This document shows positions 47,385-55,305 of a DNA stretch of 64,000 nucleotides, piece by piece. The notes beneath the pieces were generated by a model, which was given only the letters and a program-made list of their open reading frames with translations, ran no database searches and had not been told where the DNA came from. Location: NCBI GenBank assembly GCA_963743275.1, contig CAVUPB010000011.1, positions 1 to 64,000 of the forward strand. The letters are read 5' to 3'. This DNA is from JALYLC01 sp963743275 (lineage in GTDB: Bacteria > Actinomycetota > Thermoleophilia > Gaiellales > JALYLC01). Position numbers and translations under genes: made by a program. The stretch's first letter is position 1. Each line of letters begins with the position of its first letter.

Positions 47385-48323
47385 TCAGATCGCGGCTGCG
47401 AGGCGCGCGAGCAGCGCGACGGCGCCGACGTCGTCGTGCAGGAGGTGCTGCAGCATGATCCGGTCGACGCCGGCGGCGCGGTAGGCGCGCAGCCGCACGA
47501 GCGCCTCGTCGAACGTCCCCGTGACGCCGACGCCGGCGAACTCCTCGAGCAGCGAGGCCGCATCGGTGTCGCGCCACGCGGCCAGGCGCTCGGCGCGGCG
47601 CTGCAGCTCGGCCGCGTCGCTCCCGCACAGCCACGGCACCATCACCGAGAACGTGAGCGTCGCCGGATCGCGGCCTGCGTCCCGCCACGCGCCCTCGACG
47701 ACGACGCGCCGCTCGGCACACTCCTCCGGCGTCGCGAAGACGGTGTTGTACTCGTCGGCGAACCGTGCCGCGAGCCGCGCCGTCCGGGGCTTCGCCGATC
47801 CGCCGATGAGCACGGGCGGGTGGGGGCGCTGCACGGGTTTGGGCAGCGCGTCGACGGCCGACAACCGGTAGTGCTTGCCGGTGAACGAGAACGGCCCCTC
47901 GGCCCACGCGCCGCGCACGATGGCGAGCTGCTCCTCGAGCAGCTCCATGCGCTCGCCGAGCGGCGGGAACGCGAAGCCGTAGGCCTCGTGCTCGCGCTCG
48001 TTCCAGCCGGCGCCGAGGCCGAGCTCGACGCGGCCGCCCGAGATGTGGTCGACGGCGGTCGCGAGCTTGGCCAGCACGCTCGGGTGGCGGAACGTCGCCG
48101 GCGAGACGAGCGCCCCGAGCCGCAGTCGCGTCGTCACCGCAGCGAGGCCCGCGAGCGTCGCCCAGGTCTCGAGCGAGCCGCGCTCGTCGTGCCCGTCGAC
48201 CGAGAGGTAGTGGTCGGAGCGGAAGAGCGTGCCGACGCCGTGCTCCTCGCAGGCCTGCGCGAGCGCCACCCACTGCGGCCAGGACACGTCCTCCTGGCCT
48301 TCGATCATCAGCTCGACGCGCAT
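47385..48323 (-). CDS. LLM-class F420-dependent oxidoreductase
   Basis: A 312-residue luciferase-like enzyme. Hallmarks: 'MRVELMIEGQEDVSWPQWVA', 'GTLFRSDHYLS', 'TTRLRLGALVSPATFRHPSV', 'HISGGRVELGLGAGWNEREH' and 'RPHPPVLIGGSAKPRTARLA'. This is the TIGR-type F420 subgroup of actinobacteria by pattern. The substrate is unknown. The start ATG 48323 has AGGAGGGCC just upstream. The gene is followed by the lysR gene, so the regulator may control it or be co-transcribed. Confidence 0.87.
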   Translation of the reverse strand: MRVELMIEGQEDVSWPQWVALAQACEEHGVGTLFRSDHYLSVDGHDERGSLETWATLAGLAAVTTRLRLGALVSPATFRHPSVLAKLATAVDHISGGRVELGLGAGWNEREHEAYGFAFPPLGERMELLEEQLAIVRGAWAEGPFSFTGKHYRLSAVDALPKPVQRPHPPVLIGGSAKPRTARLAARFADEYNTVFATPEECAERRVVVEGAWRDAGRDPATLTFSVMVPWLCGSDAAELQRRAERLAAWRDTDAASLLEEFAGVGVTGTFDEALVRLRAYRAAGVDRIMLQHLLHDDVGAVALLARLAAAI

Positions 48324-48388
48324 GGCCCTCCTCGCAGTCGCGACCCCGCGCAGTATGCCCTCGAGGGCTCGGCGCTAGTGTGCCGTTG

Positions 48389-49006
48389 ATGCGACGGCCG
48401 GCCCCCGCCACCATCATCGCGACGGTTGCGCTCGTGCTCGCGGCCGCGCCGATCGGCGAGGCCGCGGACGGCTGGGTCAAGCGTGCGCTGTACGCGCGCA
48501 ACGCAGGCGCGGTCGACGGCATCAGCGCATCGCGCGTCCCGCACAAGGGCAACCTCGTCGTCCTCCCGAAGTCGGGCAAGCTGCCGGCCTCGATCCTCCC
48601 CGCCTCGATCGGCGGGCCGCGCGGGCCCGCGGGCCCGGCCGGCCCCGCCGGCGACAGCGGCGGCTCCGTGACCGTCGGGAACGCGCCTGCGGCCGTCAAC
48701 CTCGCCGCCGCGCAGACCGGCGTCGTGACGCTCGCGCTCAAGCCGGGCACCTACGCCATCGTCGCGAAGGCGAGCCTGCACGCCACGCTCGACACGAGCA
48801 CGCCGGGCGTCACCTGCCTGCTCAAGGCGGGGACCGACGGCGACCAGGTCGACGCCGACCTGTCCTCGAGCTCGGACGACCCGGTCGCGCTGATCACGAC
48901 CCACACGTTCGCGGCGGCGGGCAGCGCGACCCTCACCTGCTCGGCCGACGACGACGGCGTCGTCGCGAGCGACGCGCGCATCGTCGCGCTGCGCGTCGGT
49001 TCGTAG
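48389..49006 (+). CDS. Secreted protein with short collagen-like stretch
   Basis: About 205 residues. The signal peptide spans roughly 5-27 ('ATIIATVALVLAAAPIGEAA'). A short collagen-like run 'GGPRGPAGPAGPAGDSGG' (about 75-92) joins a helical N-part to a beta-sandwich C-domain ('LKPGTYAIVAKASLHATLDT') with two Cys. Similar exported proteins are abundant in Solirubrobacterales; function unknown. ATG 48389 was chosen from three in-frame starts (GTG 48380 and TTG 48386 also exist). Confidence 0.7.
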   Translation: MRRPAPATIIATVALVLAAAPIGEAADGWVKRALYARNAGAVDGISASRVPHKGNLVVLPKSGKLPASILPASIGGPRGPAGPAGPAGDSGGSVTVGNAPAAVNLAAAQTGVVTLALKPGTYAIVAKASLHATLDTSTPGVTCLLKAGTDGDQVDADLSSSSDDPVALITTHTFAAAGSATLTCSADDDGVVASDARIVALRVGS

Positions 49007-49033
49007 GCGCGCGCAGGCGGGTAGGCTCGCGCC

Positions 49034-49882
49034 ATGGAACCCCTGCGGCTCGGCCTCAAGCTCTCGCAGCAGAACACCGACGTCGCGGAGCTCCGCGCGA
49101 TCTGGCAGCTGGCCGACGAGTCCGGCTTCGACCACCTCTGGATCTTCGACCACTTCGCCGCGATCATGGCCGACCCCGCGCTCGACGTGCTCGAGGGCTG
49201 GGTGCTGCTCGGGGCGATGGCCGAGGCCACGAGCCGCGTGCGGATCGGCTGCATGGTGACGGGCAACACCTACCGGCATCCCGCGGTGCTCGCCAAGATG
49301 GCCGTCACGGTCGACCATCTCTCGGGCGGGCGGCTCGAGTTCGGGATCGGCGCGGCCTGGGCCGAGATCGAGCACGAGATGCTCGGGCTCGAGTTCGGCA
49401 GTCCCGGCAGGCGCGTCGAGTGGCTGGACGAGGCCTGCCGGGCGCTCAAGCTGCTCTTCGTCGAGGAGCGCGCGAGCTTCGAGGGCGCGCGCTACACGTT
49501 GCGCGACGCGATCGCGAATCCCAAGCCGATGCAGCGCCCCCACCCGCCGTTCTGGATCGGCGGCCGCGGCGAGCGCAAGACGCTGCGCGTGATCGCGGAG
49601 CACGCCGACGTCTGGAACGCGCCCGGCGGCGAGCCCGACGAGGTCGCGCGCCTGGCCGGGATCCTCGATGCGCACTGTGCGGATGTCGGCCGCGACCCGG
49701 CCGAGATCCGGCGCTCCGTCCAGATCCGCTACGCCGGCGACGACGATGCGCTGCTGCGCAGCGCGAGCGCATTCGCCGAGCGCAACGTGCGCGACCTCAT
49801 CGTGATCGTCTCTCCGGGCGCGGCCCGGGCGCATGCCGAGGCGGCGGCGGCGCTCCTGCCGCGCCTGCGCGCGCTCGGCTAG
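49034..49882 (+). CDS. LLM-class F420-dependent oxidoreductase
   Basis: A 282-residue luciferase-like enzyme. Motifs: 'MEPLRLGLKLSQQNTDVAEL', 'LWIFDHFAA', 'SRVRIGCMVTGNTYRHPAVL', 'HLSGGRLEFGIGAAWAEIEH' and 'RPHPPFWIGGRGERKTLRVI'. A third F420-type member in the window, not closely similar to the other two beyond family motifs. ATG 49034 follows 'GGTAGGCTCGCGCC'. It stands alone. Substrate unknown. Confidence 0.86.
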   Translation: MEPLRLGLKLSQQNTDVAELRAIWQLADESGFDHLWIFDHFAAIMADPALDVLEGWVLLGAMAEATSRVRIGCMVTGNTYRHPAVLAKMAVTVDHLSGGRLEFGIGAAWAEIEHEMLGLEFGSPGRRVEWLDEACRALKLLFVEERASFEGARYTLRDAIANPKPMQRPHPPFWIGGRGERKTLRVIAEHADVWNAPGGEPDEVARLAGILDAHCADVGRDPAEIRRSVQIRYAGDDDALLRSASAFAERNVRDLIVIVSPGAARAHAEAAAALLPRLRALG

Positions 49883-50016
49883 GGGCCCGCCCCAAGACGT
49901 ACGGATACCCGCACCGCGAGACACCGGCGGCCCGAACGGGAGCGATCCCGGGCGCCGTGCAGAATCATCGATGACGGAACCACCCGACTCCGATTCTTCA
50001 CAGCGAGGTTCGTCCC

Positions 50017-50124
50017 GTGCTCTTCGCAGCTTTCGCAATCATCGTCTTCGTGCTCCTGCCGGCCGCCGGCATCGTCTTCGGCGCCGACTACCCCGAGCGC
50101 GAGATCCGGCCGCAGCAGTGGTAG
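50017..50124 (+). CDS. 35-residue membrane peptide, tandem copy 1
   Basis: GTG 50017 opens 35 residues: 'MLFAAFAIIVFVLLPAAGIV' then 'FGADYPEREIRPQQW'. One hydrophobic helix is followed by a polar tail ending in Trp. GAGG lies about 12 bases upstream. A second copy with the same length, the same M-x-F-A-A start, LLPA core and final Trp lies at 50308-50415. A perfect hairpin follows the stop. Similarity between the two supports real coding despite the size. Confidence 0.65.
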   Translation: MLFAAFAIIVFVLLPAAGIVFGADYPEREIRPQQW

Positions 50125-50195
50125 CCGCCGTCCGCCTCGCAGCTGACCGCCTGGCTGCGGCGCGCGCCGGCCTCGATCGCCCTGCGCACTCTTCA

Positions 50196-50224
50196 ACGCC
50201 GCGAGCGCCTGGCGCTCGCGGCGT
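50196..50224. terminator. Perfect 14-bp stem hairpin after the first small peptide
   Basis: ACGCCGCGAGCGCC and its exact complement flank one T, so the folded form is a 12-13 bp stem with a tight loop. CACC TTGCC follows without a long T-run. The sequence CGCCxCGAG/CTCGxGGCG recurs in the hairpin after the second peptide. Confidence 0.55.
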
Positions 50225-50307
50225 CACCTTGCCTCTTCCGCAGCCGGCGCGCTGGCGCCCGGCCGCCAGCCCCGCCTGACGCCCTTCAACCACTCGAGGA
50301 TCGCCCA

Positions 50308-50415
50308 GTGTTCTTCGCCGCCATCATCGCCACCCTCTGCTTCCTCCTGCCGGCCGGCGCGATCTGGCTCGGCGTCGAGTCGCTCGACCGGAGCGCGATC
50401 CCGAGCGATTGGTAA
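50308..50415 (+). CDS. 35-residue membrane peptide, tandem copy 2
   Basis: GTG 50308 opens 35 residues: 'MFFAAIIATLCFLLPAGAIW' then 'LGVESLDRSAIPSDW'. GAGGAT precedes the start. Shared features with copy 1 are the length, M-[LF]-FAA, FxLLPA or FLLPA, a Gly after the helix, an Arg, and a final Trp. The divergence shows an old duplication kept by selection. Upstream and downstream the arrangement peptide-hairpin is repeated. The role may be as a small membrane subunit or toxin-like peptide; nothing nearby decides. Confidence 0.65.
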   Translation: MFFAAIIATLCFLLPAGAIWLGVESLDRSAIPSDW

Positions 50416-50444
50416 GTCCCCCGCGAGTTCGATCGAACGGATCC

Positions 50445-50478
50445 AACGCCACGAGTGCACGCGCGCTCGTGGCGTTTC
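50445..50478 (+). terminator. Hairpin terminator after the second small peptide
   Basis: AACGCCACGAG (50445-50455) pairs with CTCGTGGCGTT (50466-50476) over a 10-base loop and is followed by TTCC. The stem resembles the hairpin after copy 1, supporting a duplicated gene-terminator unit. Confidence 0.65.
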
Positions 50479-50583
50479 CTGATCCGGTCGCGCCTCGCGC
50501 GCGAAGGTACGGCTGACCGCACCGCATGACACAGGCGCCCCGCACGAGCGGGACGCCCGCGTGACCGCAAGCTACGGAGCGAG

Positions 50584-51618
50584 ATGTCCGCCGTCCCCGT
50601 ATACCCGCCGCTCTCGCCCGCCCGCCGGCTCGCCGACCTGGCGCACTCGCGGGCGCTGCGCCTTGCGCTCGGCGCCGGCGCGCTCGTGGCGATCAGCGCC
50701 CTGCTGGCGCGCCGCGTCGATCTCTCGTCCCTGGGCGACGCCGACATCGTGTGGGGCTGGATCGCGCTCTCGCTGGTGCTCAACCTGGCGTCGGTGGGCG
50801 GCAAGGCGATCGTCTGGAAGGCCGCGCTCGACGCGCTCCCGGGCCACCGCGCCGCGCGCTACGGGCACGTCGTGCCTGCGATCTTCATCGGCTTCCTGCT
50901 CAACACCGTGCTGTTCGCGCGGATCGGCGAGCTCGCCCGCGTCGCCGTGCTCGCGCGTCGCCGGCGGCTGGCCGGCGACGGCATCTCCGCGAGCACCATC
51001 GCGGGCACGGCGCTCGCCGAGCAGCTCGTGCTCGGTGTCGCGCTCGCGCTCAGCGTGGTGGCGCTGGCGCCCGTGCTGCACCTGCCGCACATGATCTGGC
51101 AGCTCGTGATCGTCTTCCTGGCCGTCCTGGCAGTCGCCTCGGCCGGGCTGATGCTCGCGATGCGCAAGGCGCGCGGCCGGCTGGCAGGTCTCGTCGCAGG
51201 CCTCTCGCAGGGACAGGCGCTGTTCTCGAAGCCCCGCGCGACGGCGTTCGCCGTGGGCGCCGGGACGATCTCGTGGGCTGCGCAGATCGCCGGCATCTGG
51301 GCCGCGCTCGAGGCCTTCCACATCCACATCGGGCTCGCGGGGGCCGGCCTCGTCTTCGTCTCGTCGACGATCGTGCAGCTGTTCCCGTTCTGGCCCGGCA
51401 ACCTCGGCATCTTCCAGCTCGGTGTGGCCGGCCCGCTCGTCAGCGTCTACGCCGTCTCGACGGCGAACGCCGTGGCCTTCAGCGTCGGGCTGCAGCTCGT
51501 CGAGGGCCTGCTCGGCGTCGGCCTCGGACTCGTGTTCCTGGCCCGCGAGGGCCTCTCGCTGAGCGGCGCGCGCGCACTCGCGTCGGCGCGCGAGGGCGAC
51601 GCCCCGCAGCCGGCCTGA
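50584..51618 (+). CDS. UPF0104/AglD-like membrane protein (LPG-synthase TM family)
   Basis: A 344-residue protein with seven or eight hydrophobic helices, like the flippase-type membrane domain of lysylphosphatidylglycerol synthases. Features: 'LSLVLNLASVGGKAIVWKAA', 'GFLLNTVLFARIGELARVAV' with the conserved R-x-G-E-x-x-R motif, 'AGTALAEQLVLGVALALSVV' and 'STIVQLFPFWPGNLGIFQLG' near the C-terminus with the PGNLG motif. It lacks the soluble synthase domain. A role in lipid or glycan-lipid handling is probable. Its 3' end is followed directly by three palindromic repeats. Confidence 0.82.
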   Translation: MSAVPVYPPLSPARRLADLAHSRALRLALGAGALVAISALLARRVDLSSLGDADIVWGWIALSLVLNLASVGGKAIVWKAALDALPGHRAARYGHVVPAIFIGFLLNTVLFARIGELARVAVLARRRRLAGDGISASTIAGTALAEQLVLGVALALSVVALAPVLHLPHMIWQLVIVFLAVLAVASAGLMLAMRKARGRLAGLVAGLSQGQALFSKPRATAFAVGAGTISWAAQIAGIWAALEAFHIHIGLAGAGLVFVSSTIVQLFPFWPGNLGIFQLGVAGPLVSVYAVSTANAVAFSVGLQLVEGLLGVGLGLVFLAREGLSLSGARALASAREGDAPQPA

Positions 51619-51725
51619 GGACCGCAACGTTGGGGTCAGACCCCAACTTTGCGGTCCGCACGCTTGGGGTCAGACCCCAACGTTGCGGTCCGCAACGTTG
51701 GGGTCAGACCCCAATGTTGCGGTCC
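51619..51725. repeat. Three tandem 34-bp palindromic repeat units
   Basis: Three head-to-tail units of exactly 34 bases (51624-51657, 51658-51691, 51692-51725) each hold TTGGGGTCAGACCCCAA between GCAACG-type and TTGCGGTCC-type flanks; an extra GGACC begins the block. Differences are few and mostly compensatory in the stems. The block starts right after the stop codon of the membrane protein and ends 8 bases before the convergent methyltransferase stop. Confidence 0.9.
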
Positions 51726-51732
51726 GCTCCGC

Positions 51733-52344
51733 TTACGGGCCCGGCGGCTTGAGCGCCGTGCCCTGGATCGCCGGGCGGATGAGACGGATGCCGGCCGGGA
51801 GGTCGAAGCGCTCGAGGTGCTCGATGCAGAAGCCCGCTCGCTCGATGGCGGCGGCCGTGTCGCGGTTGAGGTGGCAGCCGTCCGCGATGCGGCGCTGCAG
51901 CGGGGTCAGGCGATCCTGCCAGCGTGCGGTGGCGCCCTCGCCGCGGACGTGCTCGAGGAAGCGGAGCGACCCGCCGGGCCTGAGCACGCGCCAGATCTCC
52001 CGCAGGCTGCCGTCGAGGTCTCCGACCGAGCACAGGGCGAGCGTCGTGACGACGTGGTCGAAGCTCGCGCCGGCGAACGGGAGATCCTCGGCGCGGCCCT
52101 CCACGACCTCGACGGGGATTCCGGCCGCGTCGCCGCGCGCCCGCAGCCTGCGGGCGTAGGTGTGGTCGGGCTCGAGCGCGACCAGCCGGCGGGCGAGGCG
52201 GTAGCGCGGCACGTTCAGGCCGGTGCCGGCGCCGATCTCGAGCACGTCGCCGCGCAGATCCGCGACCTGCCGCTCACGGCGCTCTCCGAAGCCCTTGCGA
52301 TCGAGCTGGGTGGTGAGCGCGTCGTAGATGCGCGCCTTGATCAT
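51733..52344 (-). CDS. SAM-dependent methyltransferase (Methyltransf_11)
   Basis: A 203-residue methyltransferase. Motif I is 'DVLEIGAGTGLNVPRYRLAR', then 'ALEPDHTYARRLRARG', 'VVEGRAEDLPFAGASFDHVV', 'REIWRVLRPGGSLRFLEHVR'. The C-terminus 'GCHLNRDTAAAIERAGFCIE' is typical of the phospholipid/phosphoethanolamine methyltransferase-like subgroup by pattern; the substrate is uncertain. ATG 52344 overlaps the stop of a 37-codon frame upstream (ATGA), suggesting coupling. Confidence 0.83.
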   Translation of the reverse strand: MIKARIYDALTTQLDRKGFGERRERQVADLRGDVLEIGAGTGLNVPRYRLARRLVALEPDHTYARRLRARGDAAGIPVEVVEGRAEDLPFAGASFDHVVTTLALCSVGDLDGSLREIWRVLRPGGSLRFLEHVRGEGATARWQDRLTPLQRRIADGCHLNRDTAAAIERAGFCIEHLERFDLPAGIRLIRPAIQGTALKPPGP

Positions 52345-52454
52345 GCGGCCCGCGCCACGCCGGGGATGACGTCCGCGGCCGCTGCGGGCCCGGCGCTCTC
52401 GCGCATGCCCGAGGTCTCGGAGAGGAAGCGGCGGTTCGGCAGCAGGCAGATCAT
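52341..52454 (-). CDS. Possible 37-residue peptide coupled to the methyltransferase
   Basis: ATG 52454 opens 'MICLLPNRRFLSETSGMRES' and ends in an Ala/Pro-rich tail ('ADVIPGVARAA'). Its stop overlaps the methyltransferase ATG by four bases. No strong ribosome site is visible. The small size, a single Cys and the methyltransferase partner would fit a modified peptide or a leader, but chance is possible. Confidence 0.35.
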   Translation of the reverse strand: MICLLPNRRFLSETSGMRESAGPAAAADVIPGVARAA

Positions 52455-52550
52455 CGCGGGCCCGTCCGCAGTATCGAGCAACGGCGCGCCGCGCTGCCGG
52501 CGAGACGCCGCTCCGCGTGCGTTAGCCTGCGCGACCGGAGAGGAGACGGC

Positions 52551-53504
52551 ATGACAGAGCAGGACGGCGGGCGCCCGGCGGCGCTCGCGGCCATCGGCGG
52601 CACGCCGATCGTGCGGCTGGCGCAGATCGCGGGCCCCGAGTCCGCCGAGGTGTGGGTCAAGCTCGAGGCCGCGAATCCGACAGGCTCCTACAAGGACCGC
52701 ATGGCGCTCGCGATGATCGAGGGCGCCGAGCGCAGCGGGCGCCTCCGCCCGGGGCAGACGGTCGTCGAGTACACCGGCGGGTCGACCGGCTCGTCGCTCG
52801 CGTTCGTGTGCGCGATCAAGGGCTACCCGACGCGCATCGTCACCTCCGACGCGTTCGCTCCGGAGAAGCTCGCGACCATGCGCGCGTTCGGCGCGGCGCT
52901 CGACGTGCTGCCGAGCCCCGAGGGGATCACGCCGCAGCTCCTGCCCGCGATGCGCGAGCGGGCGCTCGCGATCGCCGGCGAGATCGGCGGCTACCGCACC
53001 GACCAGTTCGAGAACCCCGACATGCTCGCCGGGTACCGCGGCATGGGCGAGGAGATCCTCGCGCAGCTCGACGGCCGCGTGGACGCGTGGGTCGCCTACG
53101 TCGGCACCGCCGGCTGCTTCCTCGGCGTCGGCGCGGCGTTGCGCGACCGGCTGCCGGGCGTCCGCCGGGTGGCGGTCGAGCCGGGCGAGTCGGCGGTCCT
53201 CTCCGGCAGGCCCGCCGGCACGCACCGCATCGAAGGCGGCGGCACCGGGTTCGTCCCGCCGCTGCTCGACATCGCCCGCGACGTCGACGAGGTGCGGCCG
53301 GTGCCGCAGGAGGAGGCGTTCGCGATGGCCCGGCGGGCGGCGCGCGAGGAGGGCGTGTGGTCGGGCCCGTCGACGGGTGCGAATCTGGTCGCCGCGCTGG
53401 CGGTCGCGCGCGAGCTCGGGCCGGGGCATCGCGTCGTCACGGCCGCGGTGGACTCGGGGTTGAAGTACCTCGGCGGGCCGCTCTACCGGCAAGCCGGCCC
53501 GTAG
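52551..53504 (+). CDS. Cysteine synthase-family PLP enzyme
   Basis: A 317-residue fold-II PLP protein. The PLP Lys is in 'EAANPTGSYKDRMALAMIEG' (about 45), the phosphate loop in 'VVEYTGGSTGSSLAFVCAIK', and other family segments are 'YVGTAGCFLGVGAALRDRLP', 'IEGGGTGFVPPLL' and 'EEGVWSGPSTGANLVAALAV'. It resembles CysK/CysM and related beta-replacement enzymes. O-acetylserine or another activated serine is the probable substrate. GGAGAGGAG precedes ATG 52551. It converges on the chrA gene with one base between stops. Confidence 0.85.
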   Translation: MTEQDGGRPAALAAIGGTPIVRLAQIAGPESAEVWVKLEAANPTGSYKDRMALAMIEGAERSGRLRPGQTVVEYTGGSTGSSLAFVCAIKGYPTRIVTSDAFAPEKLATMRAFGAALDVLPSPEGITPQLLPAMRERALAIAGEIGGYRTDQFENPDMLAGYRGMGEEILAQLDGRVDAWVAYVGTAGCFLGVGAALRDRLPGVRRVAVEPGESAVLSGRPAGTHRIEGGGTGFVPPLLDIARDVDEVRPVPQEEAFAMARRAAREEGVWSGPSTGANLVAALAVARELGPGHRVVTAAVDSGLKYLGGPLYRQAGP

Positions 53505-53505
53505 G

Positions 53506-54690
53506 TCAGGGCAGCGGCCCGCCGGCGAGCGCGATCACGACGCCGATCGCACCGGCGCACAGCAGGGTCTCGACGACGCCGCGCCGCAGCAGGAGCAGCG
53601 CGACCGCGGCGGCTGCGAGCACGCCGACCTGCCAGGTCTCGTGCAGGGCCAGCGTGAGCGTGACGGCGGCGCCCCCGATCGCGCCGATCGCGGCCGGCCC
53701 GGCTCCGTCCAGGAACGCGCGGGCGTGCGCGTTGCCGCGGAGGCGGCGAAAGCGCTGCCCGCCGAGCAGGATGAACGAGAACGAGGGGGTGAAGGCGACG
53801 ACGGCCGCCAGGATCCCGCCCTTCAGGCCGTGCGCGGCGTAGCCGACCGCGGCGATCGTCGCGACGACGGGCCCGGGGGTGACCTGGCCGAGCGCGACCG
53901 CGTTCAGGAACTCCGCGTTCGTCATCCAGTGGTAGGTGTGCACGGCATCGCCCTGCATCAGCGGGATGATCACGAAGCCGCCGCCGTAGGACAGCGCGCC
54001 GACCTTGAACGCGGTCCAGCAGAGCGCTCCCAGCCCGCCCACCGCGGCGGCTCGGGGCGCCAGCGCCGCGAGCGGCAGCCAGTGCAGCCCGGGAGCGGCG
54101 GACGGGCGCTGCTGGACCACGAGCTCGACGAGGCCGCAGGCGATCAGCACGAGCACGAGGTACGGGCCGATGAGCGCGGCGCCCAGCCCGGCGGCCACGA
54201 GGTAGAGCACCCAGCGCGCGCGCCGGCCGCCGTCGGCGCGCACGCGCTCGTAGCTCGGCATGAGCAGCGAGCGCGCCGCGGCCACCGCGACGGCGCCCAC
54301 CGCTGCCCCGGCGCCGGCGCCGGCGCCGCGCACCCACTCCGGCGGCGCATGCCCGAAGAAGACGACCGAGAGCGCGAGCACGAGCACGACCGCCGGCACG
54401 ACGAATCCGAGCCCGCCGACCACGGCGCCCAGCGGGCCGCCGACGCGGTAGGCGCAGAAGATCGCGAGCTGCGTCGACGCCGGCCCCGGGAGGAGCCCGC
54501 AGGCCGCGTTCGCATCCTCGAACTCGTGCCCGTCCATCCAGCGCTTGCGGTCGACGACGAGCCGGCGCAGGAGCGCGACATGTGCGGGCGGGCCGCCGAA
54601 TCCGGTCAGCCCGATGCGCGTCCACTCGCGCGCGACGGTGGCGAGCGGCGCGGGCGCCGGGCCCGCCTCGTCGGGCGCAGTCTCCGTCAC
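53506..54690 (-). CDS. chrA: ChrA-type chromate transporter
   Basis: A 394-residue membrane protein with two homologous CHR domains in one chain (the long form). Domain 1: 'LTGFGGPPAHVALLRRLVVD', 'CGLLPGPASTQLAIFCAYRV'. Domain 2: 'GALSYGGGFVIIPLMQGDAV', 'ALGQVTPGPVVATIAAVGYA'. About ten hydrophobic helices. ChrA exports chromate and may be coupled to proton movement in characterised cases. GTG 54690 was chosen because residues upstream are not hydrophobic or conserved. No chrB-type regulator is near. Confidence 0.9.
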   Translation of the reverse strand: MTETAPDEAGPAPAPLATVAREWTRIGLTGFGGPPAHVALLRRLVVDRKRWMDGHEFEDANAACGLLPGPASTQLAIFCAYRVGGPLGAVVGGLGFVVPAVVLVLALSVVFFGHAPPEWVRGAGAGAGAAVGAVAVAAARSLLMPSYERVRADGGRRARWVLYLVAAGLGAALIGPYLVLVLIACGLVELVVQQRPSAAPGLHWLPLAALAPRAAAVGGLGALCWTAFKVGALSYGGGFVIIPLMQGDAVHTYHWMTNAEFLNAVALGQVTPGPVVATIAAVGYAAHGLKGGILAAVVAFTPSFSFILLGGQRFRRLRGNAHARAFLDGAGPAAIGAIGGAAVTLTLALHETWQVGVLAAAAVALLLLRRGVVETLLCAGAIGVVIALAGGPLP

Positions 54691-54701
54691 ACCCGGGGAA
54701 T

Positions 54702-55226
54702 CTAGACGCCTGCAGGCCGCCGGCGCGCCCGTACCAGGCGCACGAGCAGGAACGCCTCGCCGGCGAGCAGCGCGCCGAGCAGGGAGAGCATCCAGGACGG
54801 CCACACCGAGCGACCCGCCGGGAGCGTCTCGCCGACGCCGACGAGCCCGAGCGGGGTCGGCGGCGGTGCCGTGCGCAGCGCGGGTATCGCGACCGGCTGC
54901 CGGCGTCCGCCCGAGATCCGCAGCGGCCCGGCGGTGCGGCCGCCGCGGCTCCGCGCGAGCACGTGGGCGGGGCGCCGGCTCCGCAAGGGGGCGCGGTGCC
55001 GGACGGTCGTCCGCGGGCGTACGGGCGGGCTGGTCGCGACCGGCCGGTGCGGGGTGCGCACGGCTGGTCGCACGGTGGGGCGCACGACCGGCGCGATGCC
55101 CGAAGGCGTTCCCACCGCGGCGCTCGGCGGCTTGGGCAGCGGACGGATCTTCGCGTGCGCCGGAGCGGTCAGCAGCAGTGCCGGAACGACGCCGAGGAGG
55201 GTGCAGAGGCAGACGCTCGCCCGCAT
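54702..55226 (-). CDS. Exported Pro/Arg-rich protein with C-terminal anchor
   Basis: A 174-residue protein. Signal peptide 'VCLCTLLGVVPALLLTAPAHA' (about 5-25), a Pro/Arg/Val-rich middle ('VVRPTVRPAVRTPHRPVATS', about 45-115), then one C-terminal membrane helix ('WMLSLLGALLAGEAFLLVRL') and a basic tail. The stretched middle could span the cell wall. No family recognised. It is upstream of chrA on the same strand with an 11-base gap, but coupling is not obvious. Confidence 0.6.
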   Translation of the reverse strand: MRASVCLCTLLGVVPALLLTAPAHAKIRPLPKPPSAAVGTPSGIAPVVRPTVRPAVRTPHRPVATSPPVRPRTTVRHRAPLRSRRPAHVLARSRGGRTAGPLRISGGRRQPVAIPALRTAPPPTPLGLVGVGETLPAGRSVWPSWMLSLLGALLAGEAFLLVRLVRARRRPAGV

Positions 55227-55305
55227 GCCATCACATCATGAGCAGCGCATCGGCGGTCACGCCCTGCGCCGGTAGCATGCGGATCCGCCCGCGGACCTGG
55301 AGGTG

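Noticed and set aside
51624..51725. CRISPR array
   Set aside because: The 34-base units are directly adjacent palindromes with no unique spacers, and no cas genes are near.
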